A stretch of DNA of 64,000 nt from Serinicoccus kebangsaanensis. GTDB taxonomy: Bacteria > Actinomycetota > Actinomycetes > Actinomycetales > Dermatophilaceae. The stretch spans positions 65,454-129,453 of the forward strand of contig NZ_VSLG01000007.1 in the NCBI RefSeq assembly GCF_008919445.1. The letters run 5' to 3'. A program made the position numbers and the translations under genes. Shown here piece by piece: positions 44,634 to 54,727 of the stretch (positions within the stretch are counted from its first letter, which is position 1; every line of letters starts with the position of its first letter). The notes beneath the pieces are model-generated. The model was not told the DNA's origin. It saw only the letters and a program-made list of their open reading frames with translations, and ran no database searches.

Positions 44634-46659
44634 GGCCGCCCTCCGGCACCTGGACCACCTCGGCGGGCGGATTGTCGTCCTCGGTCTCGGTCAGCGGGTG
44701 GTGTCCGTTGGACATGGCCCGCTTCTCCGCGTCGGTCAGCACCGGGCCCGCCTCGTGGATGGTGCGGGCGTCCGAGGACAGCCAGACCGGCCGGACCGGG
44801 CGCTTGCGGATGTCCTGGAAGACCTCGGCGATCGCCTCGGCGTTGAGCGTCTCCTTCTCCAGCAGCTCGAGCACGAGCGCGTCGAGGATGTCGCGGTTGT
44901 CGTTGAGGGCGTGCCAGGCCTCGTCGTGGGCCGCCTCGATGAGCCGGCGCACCTCCTGGTCCACCACCCCCGCGAGGTTCTCGGAGTAGTCCCGCTCGTG
45001 CCCCATGTCGCGACCGAGGAAGACCTCGCCCCCGCCGCTGCCGAGCTTGACCGCCCCCACGCGCTCCGACATACCGAACTGGGTCACCATCTTGCGCGCC
45101 AGACCGGTGGCCTTCTCGATGTCGTTGGCGGCACCGGTGGTGGGGTCGTGGAAGACGAGCTCCTCCGCCACCCGGCCACCGAGGGCGTAGGCGAGCTGGT
45201 CCAGCAGCTCGTTGCGGGTCGTGGAGTACTTGTCGTCCGAGGGCAGCACCATCGTGTAGCCCAGGGCGCGGCCACGGGGCAGGATGGTCACCTTGCTCAC
45301 CGGGTCGGTGTGGTTCATCGCCGCGGCGACCAGGGCGTGCCCGCCCTCGTGGTAGGCGGTGATCTTCTTCTCCTTGGCGCTCATCACCCGGGTGCGCTTC
45401 TGCGGCCCGGCCATGACGCGGTCGATCGCCTCGTCCAGGTCGCCGTCGATGATCACCTGCTGGTTCTTGCGCGCGGCCAGCAGCGCGGCCTCGTTGAGCA
45501 CGTTGGCGAGGTCGGCACCGGAGAAGCCCGGCGTCCGGCGTGCCACGGCCATCAGGTCGACGCCGTCGTCCAGCGGCTTGCCCTTGCCGTGCACCTGCAG
45601 GATGTGCAGCCGGCCGAGCATGTCCGGCGCCTCGACCGCGATCTGCCGGTCGAACCGGCCGGGGCGCAGCAGGGCCGGGTCGAGGATGTCCGGGCGGTTG
45701 GTCGCCGCGATGAGGATGACGTTGGTCTTGACGTCGAAGCCGTCCATCTCGACGAGCAGCTGGTTCAGCGTCTGCTCCCGCTCGTCGTGGCCGCCGCCAA
45801 GGCCGGCGCCACGGTGACGGCCGACGGCGTCGATCTCGTCCACGAAGATGATGGCCGGGGCGTTCTCCTTCGCCTGCTCGAAGAGGTCACGCACCCGCGA
45901 GGCGCCGACACCGACGAACATCTCGACGAAGTCCGAGCCGGAGATCGAGTAGAACGGCACCCCGGCCTCGCCGGCCACGGCGCGGGCCAGCAAGGTCTTG
46001 CCGGTGCCGGGCGGGCCGTAGAGCAGCACGCCCTTGGGGATCTTGGCACCGACCTCGAGGAACTTCCGGGGCTCGGAGAGGAACTCCTTGATCTCGTGCA
46101 GCTCCTCGACCGCCTCGTCCGAGCCCGCCACGTCGGCGAAGGTGACCTTGGGCATGTCCTTGGTGGCGAGCTTGGCCTTGGACTTGCCGAACTGCGCCAC
46201 GCCGCGGCCCCCGCCCTGCATCCGCGTCATCAGCCAGAGGAAGAGCGCGAGGATGAGCAGCAGCGGCAGGAAGTTGAGCAGCATCGAGACGAAGACGTTC
46301 TGCCGGGCCGGGTCGTCGGTCCACCGCTCCGAGGGCGGGTTCTCGTCCAGCGCGGCGATGACCTGCGGTCCTCGGGCGTCGACGTAGAAGGCCTGCACCT
46401 GGTCGGTCTCCCGGACCTCGTCGCTGGAGTAGGGCTCGGTCAGCGTGAGGTCGAGCCGGTCCGGTGTCACCACGGCCTCCGCGACCTGGCCGTCCTCGAT
46501 GAGCTGCAGCGCGTCGGCCGTGTCGATGCGGCTGTACGGGCTCTGCGCCAGCAGGGAGTACCAGAGGATGCCCAGGCCCAGGAAGAGGAAGACCCACATC
46601 CACGGGCTGGGCTTGGGCCGCTGCTTGGACTTGGGCCTGTTGTTCGGGGCGGTGCTCAT
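44611..46659 (-). CDS. ftsH: ATP-dependent zinc metalloprotease FtsH
   Basis: A membrane-bound hexameric AAA protease. There are two membrane spans at about residues 21-38 ([16 protein letters not shown]) and 125-145, Walker A GPPGTGKT near residue 215, the pore motif [22 protein letters not shown], and the zinc site HEGGH near residue 436. The 682-residue protein ends in a charged flexible tail. No clear ribosome site precedes ATG 46659; an in-frame GTG at 46683 has GGGGGAG 4 nt upstream and is a real alternative. Confidence 0.95.
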   Translation of the reverse strand: MSTAPNNRPKSKQRPKPSPWMWVFLFLGLGILWYSLLAQSPYSRIDTADALQLIEDGQVAEAVVTPDRLDLTLTEPYSSDEVRETDQVQAFYVDARGPQVIAALDENPPSERWTDDPARQNVFVSMLLNFLPLLLILALFLWLMTRMQGGGRGVAQFGKSKAKLATKDMPKVTFADVAGSDEAVEELHEIKEFLSEPRKFLEVGAKIPKGVLLYGPPGTGKTLLARAVAGEAGVPFYSISGSDFVEMFVGVGASRVRDLFEQAKENAPAIIFVDEIDAVGRHRGAGLGGGHDEREQTLNQLLVEMDGFDVKTNVILIAATNRPDILDPALLRPGRFDRQIAVEAPDMLGRLHILQVHGKGKPLDDGVDLMAVARRTPGFSGADLANVLNEAALLAARKNQQVIIDGDLDEAIDRVMAGPQKRTRVMSAKEKKITAYHEGGHALVAAAMNHTDPVSKVTILPRGRALGYTMVLPSDDKYSTTRNELLDQLAYALGGRVAEELVFHDPTTGAANDIEKATGLARKMVTQFGMSERVGAVKLGSGGGEVFLGRDMGHERDYSENLAGVVDQEVRRLIEAAHDEAWHALNDNRDILDALVLELLEKETLNAEAIAEVFQDIRKRPVRPVWLSSDARTIHEAGPVLTDAEKRAMSNGHHPLTETEDDNPPAEVVQVPEGGHVDPGHA

Positions 46660-46947
46660 GTCAGTGACGTTCGGGGGGCGCACGGGACTCCCCCGGTCCT
46701 CCTGGTCGGTGATCCGGCAGTGGTTCTTCCTGCCGCTCAACGCGCGGCAGAAGGTCAGTGTTCCACCTCACCAGGGGCCTGCGCCCCACGGCACCCCCGC
46801 AGGGGACCCGTCCCGCCGGATTTCGACTGTGCTTTCCGTCGCCATGGCGAGAGAACCCGTCGTCGAATTCGAGAGGTCGAGGCGTCTGCTGCGGCCCTCC
46901 CCCGCCGTCCGACGCACGTGTCAGCGGTGGCGGCTAGGTTGGCCGGT

Positions 46948-47775
46948 ATGACGCACATCGGGGTGATCTTCCCGCCCGACCAGCCGCCGGAGCGGCTCCG
47001 CGAGGTGGCGCAGGCGGCCGAGGCTGCCGGCCTGGACGAGCTGTGGCTCTGGGAGGACTGCTTCAAGGAGGCGGGCATCTCCGCGGCGTCCGCCGCCCTG
47101 GCCTGGACCTCACGGCTGCGGGTCGGGGTGGCGCTGCTGCCGGTGCCGCTGCGCAACGTCACCCTGACCGCGATGGAGGTCGCGACGCTGGCCCGCCTCT
47201 TCCCCGGACGTTTCCTGCCGGCCGTCGGGCACGGCGTCCTGGACTGGATGGGGCAGGCCGGGGCGCGGGTGGAGTCGCCGATGACCCTGCTCCGCGAGTA
47301 CCTCCACGCGCTGCAGGCGCTCCTCGCCGGGGAGGAGGTGACCGTGTCCGGGCGCTACGTGCAGCTGGACTCCGTGGCCCTCGACTGGCCGCCGGAGCAG
47401 GTCCCGCCCGTCCTGGTCGGTGCCTACCGGCCGAAGACCCTGGCGCTGGCCGGCGAGCTGGGTGACGGCGTCGTCGTCGACCAGCCCGAGAACCTCCTGG
47501 ACGCGGTCCCGCAGGTCCGCGCCGGGAGGGAGGCGAGCGGCCGGGGTGGAGAGCCCGAGGTGCTCGTCTTCGGGACGGTCACCCCGGAGACGGACGCCGA
47601 GGAGATCGCCGACCTCGTCCGCCGGCTCTCCCGGGGAGGCGCCCACCGGGTGGCGTTGACGGTGGTGCCGAGCCGCGGCGCGCCACCGGAGGGCGGACCC
47701 GCGCTGCTGGACGCGGTCCCCCTCCTGGGGCGGGCCGCCGAGCTGGTCAGGTCCGGGGCGGGCGCTCAGCTGTAG
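46948..47775 (+). CDS. LLM-class F420/flavin-dependent oxidoreductase
   Basis: A 275-residue luciferase-like TIM barrel ([49 protein letters not shown]). Actinobacterial members of this size often use F420. The substrate is unknown. TAGGTT lies 7 nt before the ATG, a leaderless pattern. It runs against the flanking hpt and ftsH genes and overlaps the hpt 3' end by 10 nt, so it looks inserted into a conserved block. Confidence 0.88.
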   Translation: MTHIGVIFPPDQPPERLREVAQAAEAAGLDELWLWEDCFKEAGISAASAALAWTSRLRVGVALLPVPLRNVTLTAMEVATLARLFPGRFLPAVGHGVLDWMGQAGARVESPMTLLREYLHALQALLAGEEVTVSGRYVQLDSVALDWPPEQVPPVLVGAYRPKTLALAGELGDGVVVDQPENLLDAVPQVRAGREASGRGGEPEVLVFGTVTPETDAEEIADLVRRLSRGGAHRVALTVVPSRGAPPEGGPALLDAVPLLGRAAELVRSGAGAQL

Positions 47776-48317
47776 ACGTGCGGGGCCAGGGTGCCGATGA
47801 CCCGCAGGTTGCGGTACTTCTCGTCGTAGTCGAGTCCGTAGCCCACGACGAACTCGTCCGGGATGTCGAACCCGACGTAGCGCGTGTCGATCTCCACCTT
47901 CGCCGCCGTCGGCTTGCGCAGCAGGGTGCAGATCTCCAGGCTGGCCGGCCCCCGTGAGCGCAGGTTGGCGCTGATCCACGACAGGGTCAGACCGGAGTCG
48001 ATGATGTCCTCGACGATGAGCACGTGGCGCCCGGTGATGTCGGTGTCGAGGTCCTTGAGGATCCGCACCACCCCGCTGCTCTTGGTGCCCGAGCCATAGC
48101 TCGACACGGCCATCCAGTCCATCTCCGCCGACCCCGGGAGGGCGCGCATGAAGTCGGCCATGACGAGGATCGCTCCCTTGAGCACGCCGATCAGCAGCAC
48201 GTCCTTGTCGTGGTAGTCGGCCCACACCTGCTCGGCCAGCTCGGCCAGCCGTCCTTGGATGTCCTCCTCGGTGTACAGCACGGTGGCCAGGTCCTCACCC
48301 ATGTGCTCGGCGTCCAC
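47766..48317 (-). CDS. hpt: Hypoxanthine phosphoribosyltransferase
   Basis: Salvages hypoxanthine and guanine to IMP and GMP with PRPP. The PRPP-binding motif is [14 protein letters not shown] near residue 100, with [15 protein letters not shown] and the base-binding [16 protein letters not shown] downstream. The length is 183 residues. The GTG was chosen because AGGAG sits 8 nt upstream; ATG 48302 is an alternative. As in other actinobacteria it follows tilS. Confidence 0.96.
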   Translation of the reverse strand: MDAEHMGEDLATVLYTEEDIQGRLAELAEQVWADYHDKDVLLIGVLKGAILVMADFMRALPGSAEMDWMAVSSYGSGTKSSGVVRILKDLDTDITGRHVLIVEDIIDSGLTLSWISANLRSRGPASLEICTLLRKPTAAKVEIDTRYVGFDIPDEFVVGYGLDYDEKYRNLRVIGTLAPHVYS

Positions 48318-48400
48318 GCAGCCTGCTCCTCATCGATCGTCCGGCGACTCGTCCGGCGCGACGGCTCCCCGCCGCGCCCTGCTCTACGGCCCCCATTCAA

Positions 48401-49399
48401 CTACGCCTCGCGCCGCAGCCACACCCGGTCTCCGGCCCGCCCCGCGCGGACCCCGCCGGGCAGGTGCAGCGGGCCCTGCCCGGACCAGTCGGACACCAGC
48501 GCGTCGACGGCCAGGAGGTGCTCGCTGGACAGGTCCGTCCCCGGGCTGCCCGCCTCCCGCGCCAGCCGTCGCCACAGCCGGGTCCGCACGGCCGGGGCGA
48601 GCCGGCGCAGCGCGTGGACGTCCCACGGCTGATCCCCCATCTCCCGGTATGCCTGCTCCGCCAGGTCGTCGAGGGCGTCGGCGTCGCCGCGGAGCAGGTC
48701 GGCCGAGCGCGCCAGGTTGGCCACCAGGCCGGGGCCGAGCACGCTGTCGAGCTCGGTCAGCGCACGGCGCGCCCGCACCCGGGCGAAGTGCTCGTCCTGG
48801 TTGTGCGGGTCGGCGAACGGCGTGACCCCGAGCGCGTCGCAGCAGGCGGCCGTCTGGACCCGGGTGAGCCCCAGCAGAGGGCGGCCGAGGACGACGTCAC
48901 CGGTCAGCACCCGGTGGTCCGGCATCCCGGCCAGGGAGCGCGCGCCGGACCCGCGCGCCAGGCCGAGCAGCACCTGCTCGGCCTGGTCGTCCCGCGTGTG
49001 GCCGAGCAGCACCGCGGCCGCCCCCAGCCGGTCCGCCCAGAAGGCGAGTGCGGCATACCTGGCCTCGCGCGCGTCGGCCTCCGGGCCGGCCGAGGTCGCC
49101 CGCACCCCGACCCGGGTCACCTCGACCGAGGCGCCGGCAGGCAGCAGCGACCGGCACCGGTCGGCCGCGACCTGCGCGACCTCGGCCGAGCCCGGCTGCA
49201 GGTCGTGGTCGACGACGACGGCCCCGACCCGCAGCCCCCGCCGCGGGCCCTCGAACCCGGTGGCCGCCGCCAGGGCGAGCGAGTCCGCACCCCCGGAGCA
49301 GGCCACCAGCACCAGGGCGTCGGGACCCAGCCCGGCCCGGTCGACCCAGCGACGGACGGCGACCCGTGCCGCCGCCACCGCAGGTGCCGGCCCCGGCAT
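48401..49399 (-). CDS. tilS: tRNA(Ile)-lysidine synthase
   Basis: Converts the wobble cytidine of tRNA(Ile)(CAU) to lysidine so that it reads AUA codons. The ATP pyrophosphatase P-loop is VLVACSGGADSLALA near residue 32. HTRDDQAEQVLLGLARGSG and GRPLLGLTR follow. The 332-residue form lacks the long C-terminal domains of E. coli TilS. It is notable here because AUA codons are rare in this genome but occur within the GGCATACC octamer. Confidence 0.95.
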   Translation of the reverse strand: MPGPAPAVAAARVAVRRWVDRAGLGPDALVLVACSGGADSLALAAATGFEGPRRGLRVGAVVVDHDLQPGSAEVAQVAADRCRSLLPAGASVEVTRVGVRATSAGPEADAREARYAALAFWADRLGAAAVLLGHTRDDQAEQVLLGLARGSGARSLAGMPDHRVLTGDVVLGRPLLGLTRVQTAACCDALGVTPFADPHNQDEHFARVRARRALTELDSVLGPGLVANLARSADLLRGDADALDDLAEQAYREMGDQPWDVHALRRLAPAVRTRLWRRLAREAGSPGTDLSSEHLLAVDALVSDWSGQGPLHLPGGVRAGRAGDRVWLRREA

Positions 49400-49411
49400 G
49401 CGACGTCGGCC

Positions 49412-50545
49412 TCAGCCGTGCACGCGGGCGACCCACGCCTGCGGGTCGGCGATCTCGGTGGGTCGGGGCAGGGTCTCCGGCGCGGTCCAGACCCGGTTGA
49501 AGCCGTCCACCCCCACCTGGTCCACGACCCCGCGCACGAAGGCCGCGCCGTCCTTGTACTGCCGCATCTTGGCCTCCATGCCCAGCAGGCGGCGCAGCAC
49601 CTTGTCGACGTTGCCCGCCCCCTTGCGGCGCTCGGTGAAGCGCCGACGGATGTCCGCCACCGTCGGGATGACCTCCGGACCGACCTCGTCCATCACCACG
49701 TCCGCGTGCCCCTCGAGGAGGGACATGATCGCGGTCACCTCGGCCAGCTTCTCCCGCTGCTCCGGCGTGGCCACCACCTGGGTGATGTCCTGCTCGCCGC
49801 GGATCACGCCCGGCAGCGCGGACACGATCTCGGCCATCCGCTGCCCCAGCTCCTCCGGCTCCGGCATGACCCGCGCCCCCATGCCGCGCACCCGCTCGAT
49901 CAGGTGCTCCCGCAGCCAGGGCACCGCCGTGAACTGCACCCGGTGGGTCTCCTCGTGGACCGCGACCCACAGCCGGAAGTCGCCCGGGTCGACCTCGAGC
50001 TCCCGCTCGGCCGCGAGGATGTTGGGGGCCACGAACATCAGCGCGGGCGTGCCCTGCGGCGCCAGGTCGTACTGCCCCAGGACCTTGGTGGAGATCCAGG
50101 ACAGCAGCCCGGCCACCTCGGTGCCCGTCACCTTCGCCGAGATCGACTGCGAGGTGGCACCGAGCTCGGGCAGCTCCCGCCCGGCCCGCTCGGCGCGGGC
50201 GCGGTCGGCGACCCGCTTCTTGGCCACCACCTCGTCGAGGACGGGTGCCAGCATCGCCCCCATCGAGGCGGAGTTCGCCCGGATCCAGCCGGCACGGTCC
50301 ACGACCAGCGCGTCCGGGGTACCCGGTGGCGTCGACAGCCGGGCGGTCCGCGCGACCGGGTCCACGGCCCGCGCGGCCGCGGACCGCAGGTCGGCCACGA
50401 GCCCGGCGATCTCAGCCCGGCTCGCCCTCGGCCCGGCCGGCGCCAGGCGGGACGCGGCAGCGGCCGCGAAGTCCCAGTCGACCAGCGCGCTGCCGCGCAC
50501 CTCGTCCAGCGGCTCGTCGGCGGCCCGCGTCACGTCCTCGCTCAT
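49412..50545 (-). CDS. Zinc-dependent metallopeptidase of the DUF2342 type
   Basis: A 377-residue predicted metalloprotease with the zinc helix WVAVHEETHRVQF near residue 185 and the surrounding actinobacterial family pattern (once described as coenzyme F420 biosynthesis-associated). It lies between tilS and dacB in many actinobacteria (Rv3626c position), and its substrate is unknown. TACCGT lies 6 nt before the ATG (leaderless pattern); part of that box comes from a GGTATGCC octamer. Confidence 0.88.
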   Translation of the reverse strand: MSEDVTRAADEPLDEVRGSALVDWDFAAAAASRLAPAGPRASRAEIAGLVADLRSAAARAVDPVARTARLSTPPGTPDALVVDRAGWIRANSASMGAMLAPVLDEVVAKKRVADRARAERAGRELPELGATSQSISAKVTGTEVAGLLSWISTKVLGQYDLAPQGTPALMFVAPNILAAERELEVDPGDFRLWVAVHEETHRVQFTAVPWLREHLIERVRGMGARVMPEPEELGQRMAEIVSALPGVIRGEQDITQVVATPEQREKLAEVTAIMSLLEGHADVVMDEVGPEVIPTVADIRRRFTERRKGAGNVDKVLRRLLGMEAKMRQYKDGAAFVRGVVDQVGVDGFNRVWTAPETLPRPTEIADPQAWVARVHG

Positions 50546-50635
50546 CCCCCGACGGTATGCCGTGGCCCGCCGCTGCGGCGACCCGGGCCGTCCGGCGGGC
50601 GACGGCGGGTGGTCACCCCGCCACGTCCGTCCCGG

Positions 50636-52117
50636 CTAGCACCCGCACCGGGCGAGCTCGGCGACGACCTCGTCCAGCACCGACGCCGCCTCGATCGCGG
50701 CCGAACCCTCCTCGATGTCGTCGGCGGTGAGGGCATACACCAGCAGCCGGCCGTCCCGGCTGACCACCGTCCCGGCGAGCGAGCTGACCCCGGGCAGGGA
50801 GCCGGTCTTGGCGCGAGCGGTGCCCACCGCGGGGTCGTGCCGGTCCAGGTGGAAGCGGGTCGCGAGGGTGCCGGTGTAGCCGGCGATCGGCAGCCCTCCC
50901 GCGGCCAGCACCTCCTGCAGCTCCGGGTGGGACCCGTCCGCGCCCGCCACGAGCACGTCGGCGACGACCTGCACCGGGATGAGCGTGCCGTCGGACAGGC
51001 CGCTGGCGTCCACGATCTGCACCCCGGCCATGTCCATCCCGTAGTCCTCGGCGATGGTCTGCCGGATCCACGTCGTGACCGCCTCCTGGTCGGCGCTCCC
51101 GCCGTCGGCGGTCGCGGCCTGCCGGGCGAGCTGCTCCACCATCGCGTTGTCGCTGGTCGCGAGGGCCAGGGCCAGCACGTCGCGGGCCGCCGCGGACTCG
51201 ACGCTGGCCAGCTCGGTCGCGTCCTGCGGCGCCTGCACCTCGTCCGCCCGGGTGTCCCCGTCCCCGGCGCCGACGACCTCGACACCCTCCTCGGCCAGCG
51301 CGTCCCGGAAGACCCGCGCCACCTGCTGCTCCGGCGAGGTCGGCGAGGGGTTGAACGGGGTGGCCCGGTCGCCGGACCGCCCGAGCTGCACGATCCGACC
51401 GCTCCACCCCTCGCGCACCCAGTGCTCGGACCAGGTCGGCATCTCGTGCGGGCCGGGCACGTGGGACAGGTCGAGGCTCACCCGCACCGGGGTCTCGGCG
51501 TCGGTCAGCGCCGCCGCGGTCTGTGCCGCCAGGTCGGCGATCCCGGCGTGCCCGGCGACGGCCTCGGGGTCCCCCGCCCCGTCGGCGAGCAGCATGTCGC
51601 CGCCCGCGACGAGGACCACCTCGTCCGGCTCCGCGCCGGACACCACCCTCGTGGTGAAGGTGTGGTCGCCGTCCAGACCGGTGACGATCGCGGCGGCCGC
51701 CAGCAGCTTGGTCGTCGAGGCCGGCGTCACCAGTCGCCCCGCGTTGCGGTCGGCCAGCGCCTCCCCCGTCAGCGCGTCCCGGATGGCGACGGCACGGCGG
51801 TTGGTACCCCCGAGCCAGGTGCTGGCGAGCTCGTCGTCGATCTCGTCGGCGAGGCGCTCCGGGTCGGGCACCGGGCCGGCGGACACCGGACCCAGCACAC
51901 CCGTCGGGGCGGACACGCGGGGACGCACCTCCGCCGGGCTGGTGGGCGCCTCGGCGGTGCTCTCCACCGCGTCCGAGGTGGAGGTGGTCGCGTCGTCGTC
52001 GACCGCGCGCGGGACGGCGACCGAGGGCACCGCGGCCCCGCTCAGCAGCGCCACCGCGGAGACCGCCGCCAGGGCATACCGTGGTCGGCGTCGGTGCGTG
52101 CGGCGCGGGTGCGTCAC
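50636..52117 (-). CDS. dacB: D-alanyl-D-alanine carboxypeptidase/endopeptidase (PBP4 type)
   Basis: A class C penicillin-binding protein that trims or opens peptidoglycan. The 493-residue protein has a basic start and a membrane segment or signal (YALAAVSAVALLSGAAVP), an acidic serine/threonine-rich stalk, the active-site serine in TPASTTKLLAAA, the SDN triad in ATSDNAMVEQ and the KTG motif in RAKTGSLPG. The GTG start has GGAGG 12 nt upstream. It is divergent from ppa, as in M. tuberculosis. Confidence 0.94.
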   Translation of the reverse strand: MTHPRRTHRRRPRYALAAVSAVALLSGAAVPSVAVPRAVDDDATTSTSDAVESTAEAPTSPAEVRPRVSAPTGVLGPVSAGPVPDPERLADEIDDELASTWLGGTNRRAVAIRDALTGEALADRNAGRLVTPASTTKLLAAAAIVTGLDGDHTFTTRVVSGAEPDEVVLVAGGDMLLADGAGDPEAVAGHAGIADLAAQTAAALTDAETPVRVSLDLSHVPGPHEMPTWSEHWVREGWSGRIVQLGRSGDRATPFNPSPTSPEQQVARVFRDALAEEGVEVVGAGDGDTRADEVQAPQDATELASVESAAARDVLALALATSDNAMVEQLARQAATADGGSADQEAVTTWIRQTIAEDYGMDMAGVQIVDASGLSDGTLIPVQVVADVLVAGADGSHPELQEVLAAGGLPIAGYTGTLATRFHLDRHDPAVGTARAKTGSLPGVSSLAGTVVSRDGRLLVYALTADDIEEGSAAIEAASVLDEVVAELARCGC

Positions 52118-52208
52118 GGGCGTGCTCGACCTCCGTCGTCAAGACCCTCCAGGATGAGGGACACTGAGGGTCGAGCCTATGCCGTCCCCGAGCCAGAGAG
52201 AGCAGCAG

Positions 52209-52727
52209 ATGCAGTTCGACGTGACGATCGAGATCCCGCAGGGCAGCCGCAACAAGTACGAGGTCGACCACGAGACCGGGCGCATCCGGCTGGACCGCAT
52301 GCTGTTCACCGCCACCCGCTACCCGGCCGACTACGGCTACATCGAGGAGACCCTCGGCGAGGACGGCGACCCGCTGGACGCGTTGGTGCTGCTGGACGAG
52401 CCGACCTGGCCCGGCTGCCTCGTGCTGGCGCGACCGATCGGCATGTTCCACATGCGGGACGAGGCGGGTGGCGACGACAAGATCATCTGCGTCCCCGCCG
52501 AGGACCCGCGCAAGATGGCGATCCAGAGCCTGGACGACATCGGCACCCACACCCGGCTGGAGATCCAGCACTTCTTCGAGGTCTACAAGGACCTGGAGCC
52601 GGGCAAGTCCGTGGAGGGGGCCCACTGGGCCGGCCGCGAGGAGGCCGAGCAGTGCTACCAGGAGGCGGTCAGGCGGGCGCAGGAGCACGGCGTCTCCACC
52701 GCGCGCTGGCCGATGCCCAAGCACTGA
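52209..52727 (+). CDS. ppa: Inorganic pyrophosphatase
   Basis: A soluble family I enzyme that hydrolyses pyrophosphate and pulls biosynthetic reactions forward. The 172-residue protein shows [19 protein letters not shown], the catalytic [20 protein letters not shown] signature, and [11 protein letters not shown]. The ATG at 52209 was chosen because [10 protein letters not shown] is the conserved start; an in-frame ATG at 52179 is weaker. Confidence 0.97.
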   Translation: MQFDVTIEIPQGSRNKYEVDHETGRIRLDRMLFTATRYPADYGYIEETLGEDGDPLDALVLLDEPTWPGCLVLARPIGMFHMRDEAGGDDKIICVPAEDPRKMAIQSLDDIGTHTRLEIQHFFEVYKDLEPGKSVEGAHWAGREEAEQCYQEAVRRAQEHGVSTARWPMPKH

Positions 52728-52911
52728 CCTCGCTCCTCCCGCGGCGCCGTGACCTCGGCGCCCGGGAACCGGACGGGGCAGGTCGCCGTCGTAACTGGTG
52801 AGCGGGGACACGTGCCCCGCCGCCACCGCGCTAGGCTTGAGGGCGCAGGGCCACCGGCCGAGGTGGTGACGACGGGCGCGGGACGACGCGCCACAAGCAA
52901 GGGGAACCGAT

Positions 52912-54444
52912 ATGACGAGCGCGACCGAGACGACCGCCGACGACGTGACCGAGGGGGGTCGCAAGACGCCGTGGCTGCTCATCGGCGGCGGTGTCGCCGC
53001 TGCTGCCGTGATCGGGGGCGGCACCGCGGCCGCCCTGATGATGGGCGGCGGCGGGGACCGACCGGACAGCGTGCTGCCGGGTGAGGTGGCGGCCTACGCC
53101 CAGATCGACCTCGACCCGGCCGCGGGACAGAAGGTGGCTGCGGTCCGCTTCTTCCAGGGCCTGGACAGCGACTTGGAGCAGCGCCTGGCCGACGGCGAGT
53201 GGCGCGAGTGGGTCTGGGAGCAGATCGAGGCCGAGGGCGAGGTCCCCGCGGACCTGTCCTTCGAGGAGGACATCGAGCCCTGGCTCGGCGACCGGGCCGG
53301 CCTGGCGATGCTGCCCGCCGGCGAGGGCGAGGAGCCGGCCATGGCGGTGGCGCTCCAGGTCAAGGACGGCGACGCCGCGATCGCCTTCCTCGACGAGCAC
53401 CTGAGCGAGGAGGCCGACGAGGTCGGCTACTACCTCGAGGGTGACTACGTCGTCTTCAGCCAGGCGAGCACCCTGGATGCGGTGCGCTCGGCCGCCGAGG
53501 CCGGCAGCCTCGCGGACAACGAGTCCTTCACCTCCGACATGGAGGCGCTCGGCGAGGCCGGGATCATGGCCATGTGGGCCGACATGTCGATGCTCGACGA
53601 CATCGACCCGAGCAGCCTCAACCCCAGCCTGGAGATGACCGAGGAGCAGCTCGGGATGGGCGCGGAGCAGCCCGAGATCACCGGTCGGGTGGCCGCCACC
53701 GTGCGGCTCACGCCGGACGCGATCGAGATGCACGGCGTCAGCCGGGACGTCGCCGGGGTGGAGATGAGCCCCGCGGGCGAGACCGACTCCCTCATCACCC
53801 AGCTCCCGGCGGACACCGCCGTGGCGCTCTCGCTGGAGAGCGGCAGCAGCATGGTGCAGTCGATGTGGGACTACTACTCCGAGGACTACTCCGAGCAGCT
53901 GCAGGAGGCCGCGGCCGCCGCCGAGGCGGAGGGCTTCTCCCTGCCGGACGACCTCAAGGTCGCGCTCGGTGAGTCGATGAGCCTGGCCGTCGGCCCCGAC
54001 ATCGTCGGCGCGGTCATGAACATGTCGCAGACCGACCCGAGCGTGCCGGCCCTGCCGCTGGCCTACCGGGTCACCACCGACACCGAGCGGGCACAGCAGC
54101 TGCTCAACGACAACGGCATGGGCGCCGGTGTGCTCGTCACCCGCGAGGACGACGGCACCCTGACCCTCGGCACCGATCAGTCCTACGTCGACCGGGTCGC
54201 CGAGGGCGGGGGTGACACCCTGGGCGACAGCGACCTGTTCACCCGGGCGGTCGCCGACGCGGCGGACGCCCAGTCGACCTTCTACGTCGACGTGGCACCG
54301 TTCGAGGAGTTCTACCTGCCCCAGGTCACCGACGAGAAGGCGCGGACCGCGCTGGAGAAGCTCGCCGCGATCGGCGTCTCGAACGTCGTCGAGGAGGGTG
54401 GCGACGGCCGCTTCACCATGCGGATGGTGGCCGACGAGGAGTGA
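52912..54444 (+). CDS. DUF3352 membrane-anchored protein
   Basis: A 510-residue protein with a short cytoplasmic N-terminus, one membrane span at about residues 20-45 (PWLLIGGGVAAAAVIGGGT) and a large, very acidic outer domain matching DUF3352 as remembered: an opening PGEVAAYAQIDLDPAAGQ, and a repeated module of AIAFLDEHLSE type. Function unknown. Two strong hairpins follow the gene. Confidence 0.85.
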   Translation: MTSATETTADDVTEGGRKTPWLLIGGGVAAAAVIGGGTAAALMMGGGGDRPDSVLPGEVAAYAQIDLDPAAGQKVAAVRFFQGLDSDLEQRLADGEWREWVWEQIEAEGEVPADLSFEEDIEPWLGDRAGLAMLPAGEGEEPAMAVALQVKDGDAAIAFLDEHLSEEADEVGYYLEGDYVVFSQASTLDAVRSAAEAGSLADNESFTSDMEALGEAGIMAMWADMSMLDDIDPSSLNPSLEMTEEQLGMGAEQPEITGRVAATVRLTPDAIEMHGVSRDVAGVEMSPAGETDSLITQLPADTAVALSLESGSSMVQSMWDYYSEDYSEQLQEAAAAAEAEGFSLPDDLKVALGESMSLAVGPDIVGAVMNMSQTDPSVPALPLAYRVTTDTERAQQLLNDNGMGAGVLVTREDDGTLTLGTDQSYVDRVAEGGGDTLGDSDLFTRAVADAADAQSTFYVDVAPFEEFYLPQVTDEKARTALEKLAAIGVSNVVEEGGDGRFTMRMVADEE

Positions 54445-54450
54445 GGACGA

Positions 54451-54476
54451 GGCGCTGCGGCACGGTCCGCAGCGCC
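54451..54476 (+). terminator. First hairpin after the DUF3352 gene
   Basis: GGCGCTGCGG (54451-54460) pairs with CCGCAGCGCC (54467-54476) around a 6-nt loop, seven bases after the stop codon. Confidence 0.75.
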
Positions 54477-54486
54477 GCGCACGTCC

Positions 54487-54524
54487 GCGAGCGGTCCCCG
54501 GCACCTGTGCCGGGGGCCGCTCGC
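54487..54524 (+). terminator. Second hairpin after the DUF3352 gene
   Basis: GCGAGCGGTCCCCGGCAC pairs along 18 positions with the downstream arm, allowing one G-T wobble, around a two-base centre. It isolates the tRNA promoter from upstream transcription. Confidence 0.75.
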
Positions 54525-54545
54525 CCGTTCCGGTCCGACGCAGGT

Positions 54546-54575
54546 TTGGGGCGGGCCCACCTCGTTCGGTATCCT
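54546..54575 (+). promoter_or_regulatory. Candidate tRNA-Thr promoter
   Basis: TTGGGG (54546-54551) and TATCCT (54570-54575) are separated by 18 bases and lie about 26 nt upstream of the mature tRNA. Confidence 0.5.
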
Positions 54576-54600
54576 CGTCGGGTTGCCCTCCGGGCAGCGC

Positions 54601-54674
54601 GCCGCCTTAGCTCAGTCGGCCAGAGCGATTCACTCGTAATGAATAGGTCGGGGGTTCGATTCCCCCAGGCGGCT
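54601..54674 (+). tRNA. tRNA-Thr (CGT anticodon)
   Basis: A 74-nt cloverleaf: acceptor GCCGCCT/AGGCGGC, D-arm GCTC...GAGC, anticodon stem ATTCA/TGAAT with loop CTCGTAA (anticodon CGT, reading ACG), and T-arm GGGGG-TTCGATT-CCCCC. CCA is not encoded exactly; the 3' end reads T followed by CCCA. It is transcribed alone between two terminators. Confidence 0.97.
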
Positions 54675-54686
54675 CCCACAGCAGCA

Positions 54687-54721
54687 CACCGACGCCCTCG
54701 CATCCCGCGGGGGCGTCGGTG
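54687..54721. terminator. Hairpin between tRNA-Thr and the hydrolase gene
   Basis: CACCGACGCCC (54687-54697) pairs with GGGCGTCGGTG (54711-54721), followed on the plus strand by a pyrimidine-rich CTTCTCTC. It serves the tRNA and the convergent hydrolase gene. Confidence 0.85.
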
Positions 54722-54727
54722 CTTCTC

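Noticed and set aside
44491-47775. 1,094-residue plus-strand open frame through ftsH
   Set aside because: Only its last 275 residues (the LLM protein) match a family; the rest is antisense to ftsH and folE.
36726-48317. Secondary-metabolite cluster (methyltransferases, F420-type and LLM oxidoreductases)
   Set aside because: No scaffold-forming enzyme is present, and the genes are scattered among conserved housekeeping operons.
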